Below, one piece after another: positions 6,131 through 6,461 of a stretch of DNA of 6,461 nt; within the stretch, counting starts at the first letter, position 1; each line of letters starts with the position of its first letter. The DNA comes from Burkholderiales bacterium (lineage in GTDB: Bacteria; Pseudomonadota; Gammaproteobacteria; Burkholderiales; Burkholderiaceae_A). The position numbers were made by a program, and so were the translations under genes. The notes below the pieces were generated by a model. It made no database searches. It was given only the letters and a program-made list of their open reading frames with translations, and was not told the origin of the DNA. Location: NCBI GenBank assembly GCA_030828265.1, contig JAURCW010000072.1, positions 1 through 6,461 of the forward strand. The letters run 5' to 3'.

Positions 6131-6461
6131 GCTCAAGCCGAACCCTCGAACTCCTCTCGCAGTGGGGGGAGTCTCGCCCTCTACCAGGCCTTGCAGCAAG
6201 CTCGGCCACCCCCTTTCCAAAATCTCTATTGGTATGGCTTGCAGCGCTACTAGGCTTCTCAGGCCTATGGCTGCATTCCCCTTGGCAGGGCCCTGATATT
6301 GAGGCCATTGCCATGGTGCGTAGCCACCTTGAGGCTTCGCAGTCTCAAGGGGCTGGCTGGCTTAGCGTTCCAAGCCTTGGTCAGTGGGTTATGGCCGAGC
6401 AAGGCCCCTTGTTTATCTGGCTGGCGGCTGGTCTGGCACGCGTGTTTAGCCTTGGCTCCGA
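6124..6461 (+). CDS. Putative GT-C/ArnT-like membrane glycosyltransferase, N-terminal part (cut by window edge)
   Basis: The frame is open from ATG 6124 to the window edge (112 codons). It is also open back to the rpmE2 stop, but without another ATG, GTG or TTG. After a short polar N-terminus comes a membrane helix (about residues 34-50, LLVWLAALLGFSGLWL). A loop follows with P57-D58-I59-E60, then GWLSVPSLGQWVMAEQGPLFIWLAAGLARVF (78-108). The order helix, acidic DxE motif, W-rich loop, and PLFIWLAA entering the next helix resembles the start of ArnT/PMT-type enzymes that move sugars from lipid carriers on the outer face of the inner membrane, whose usual forms are PDE and EKPPLYYWLAA. The match is by pattern only, and the usual PDE is PDIE here. 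It lies 42 bases after rpmE2, with no ribosome binding site and with a hairpin over the ATG. The substrate cannot be inferred. Confidence 0.55.
   Translation, partial: MARSSRTLELLSQWGESRPLPGLAASSATPFPKSLLVWLAALLGFSGLWLHSPWQGPDIEAIAMVRSHLEASQSQGAGWLSVPSLGQWVMAEQGPLFIWLAAGLARVFSLGS

Overview
The window is a stretch of bacterial housekeeping chromosome of betaproteobacterial type, most likely Burkholderiales. The evidence is the gene order (4.5S RNA, dnaX, ebfC, recR on one strand; trxA, rho, rpmE2 on the other) and the protein sequences, such as a cysteine-free type B L31 directly after rho. The genus cannot be named. I see no mobile element, CRISPR array, tRNA or rRNA, and no sign of recent gene transfer.

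Left part (1-3822, all minus strand). Reading in the direction of transcription, a small SRP RNA (ffs) is followed by dnaX (clamp-loader tau subunit), ebfC (nucleoid-associated protein), recR (recombination mediator) and a small four-helix MAPEG-family membrane protein. dnaX/ebfC and recR/MAPEG are joined by 4-base ATGA overlaps, so this looks like one operon for replication and repair with a membrane protein at its end. Further left, carA (5' part only, cut by the window edge) starts from a TTG codon behind a good ribosome binding site and a consensus -10 box. It is probably a separate transcription unit for pyrimidine and arginine synthesis.

Middle (3823-4039) is a divergent intergenic region of 217 bases. 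It holds the putative ffs promoter, a perfect 11-bp inverted repeat across the ffs transcription start, a small hairpin, and a pure A/T tract just before trxA.

Right part (4040-6461, all plus strand): trxA (thioredoxin), a 130-base C-rich, G-poor leader, rho (transcription terminator), rpmE2 (zinc-independent ribosomal protein L31), and the first 112 codons of a membrane protein resembling GT-C/ArnT-type glycosyltransferases, cut by the window edge. A hairpin buries the start codon of this last gene.

No new multi-gene system was found. The best leads are small regulatory ones: an in-frame A AAA AAC slippery heptamer in dnaX with a 6-base spacer, a short hairpin and an almost immediate -1 frame stop; a 16-codon ORF overlapping the dnaX GTG start by four bases; the inverted repeat at the ffs promoter; the rut-like rho leader; and the hairpin over the last gene's start codon.
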